This document shows, piece by piece, positions 63,985 through 64,000 of a DNA stretch of 64,000 bases. A program made the position numbers and the translations under genes. The stretch covers positions 1,240,001 through 1,304,000 of the forward strand of contig NZ_CP031015.1 of the NCBI RefSeq assembly GCF_003850245.1. Reading direction: 5' to 3'. Numbering within the stretch: position 1 is the stretch's first letter; every line of letters begins with the position of its first letter. Origin of the DNA: Microbacterium sp. ABRD28. GTDB lineage: Bacteria; Actinomycetota; Actinomycetes; Actinomycetales; Microbacteriaceae. The notes beneath the pieces were generated by a model, which was not told the origin of the DNA, ran no database searches, and saw only the letters and a list, made by a program, of their open reading frames with translations.

Positions 63985-64000
63985 TCACAGCCTCCTCCCA

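Overview
The window is a 64 kb piece of a very GC-rich chromosome. Its content points to an actinobacterium, most likely Microbacteriaceae (Microbacterium-like). The pointers are the sucC-sucD-...-perM-purN-purH gene order known from actinobacteria, an F420-type nitroreductase-family protein, free-standing LigD-type polymerase and ligase genes, SARP/AfsR-like regulators, and many genes whose start codon lies only 6-9 nt after a TANNNT -10 box (leaderless transcription). The species assignment is inference. No phage, transposase, rRNA or CRISPR array was found. Coding density is high and most operons use 4-nt ATGA/GTGA overlaps.

Layout. 0-2.8 kb: 3' part of a phosphoenolpyruvate synthase gene, two tandem-domain universal stress proteins on the opposite strand and an atypical CAU-anticodon tRNA-like gene. 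2.8-9.7 kb: stand-alone ArsA ATPase, a WYL regulator divergent from a drug-type ABC exporter, and a TetR regulator with three clustered operators divergent from a small membrane protein. 9.7-17.8 kb: esterase plus ring-cleaving dioxygenase operon, a second ABC-2 exporter, aldo/keto reductase, PIN protein and beta-propeller lactonase. Two intergenic arrays of a 21-nt repeat sit here, both exactly between convergent genes. 17.9-25.3 kb: two CNNM/CorC-type membrane proteins, UvrD/PcrA helicase, an SseB-like protein and a LigD-type polymerase.

25.3-33.8 kb is the most unusual block. A lipoprotein, a lipoprotein trypsin-like/PDZ protease and two large translationally coupled AfsR/SARP-type STAND regulators lie between the repair polymerase and the ATP-dependent DNA ligase (33.9 kb) that would normally be its partner. 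The lipoprotein and protease promoters share two ATTGCRCG direct repeats at 11-nt period, in both cases exactly 44 nt before a TAGCNT -10 box. That geometry suits a SARP-controlled regulon operated by the adjacent regulators.

34-54 kb is mostly core: AI-2E-type permease, acyl-CoA dehydrogenase, TetR, a doubtful shortened FAD protein, a small export-like membrane protein, a DesK/DesR-like two-component system, sucCD, an F420-type protein, two lipid-anchored or membrane-anchored proteins (one a polysaccharide deacetylase), an NCS2 purine permease, PerM-like membrane protein, purN, purH and a pyridine nucleotide-disulfide oxidoreductase. 54.3-61.7 kb is a complete sugar locus: LacI repressor with twin operators, ABC importer (binding protein and two permeases, no ATPase), a GH130-type enzyme and a secreted protein of unrecognised family, closed by a strong terminator. 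61.8-64 kb is a DNA alkylation repair pair: an Ada-AraC-AlkA fusion overlapping an MGMT gene.
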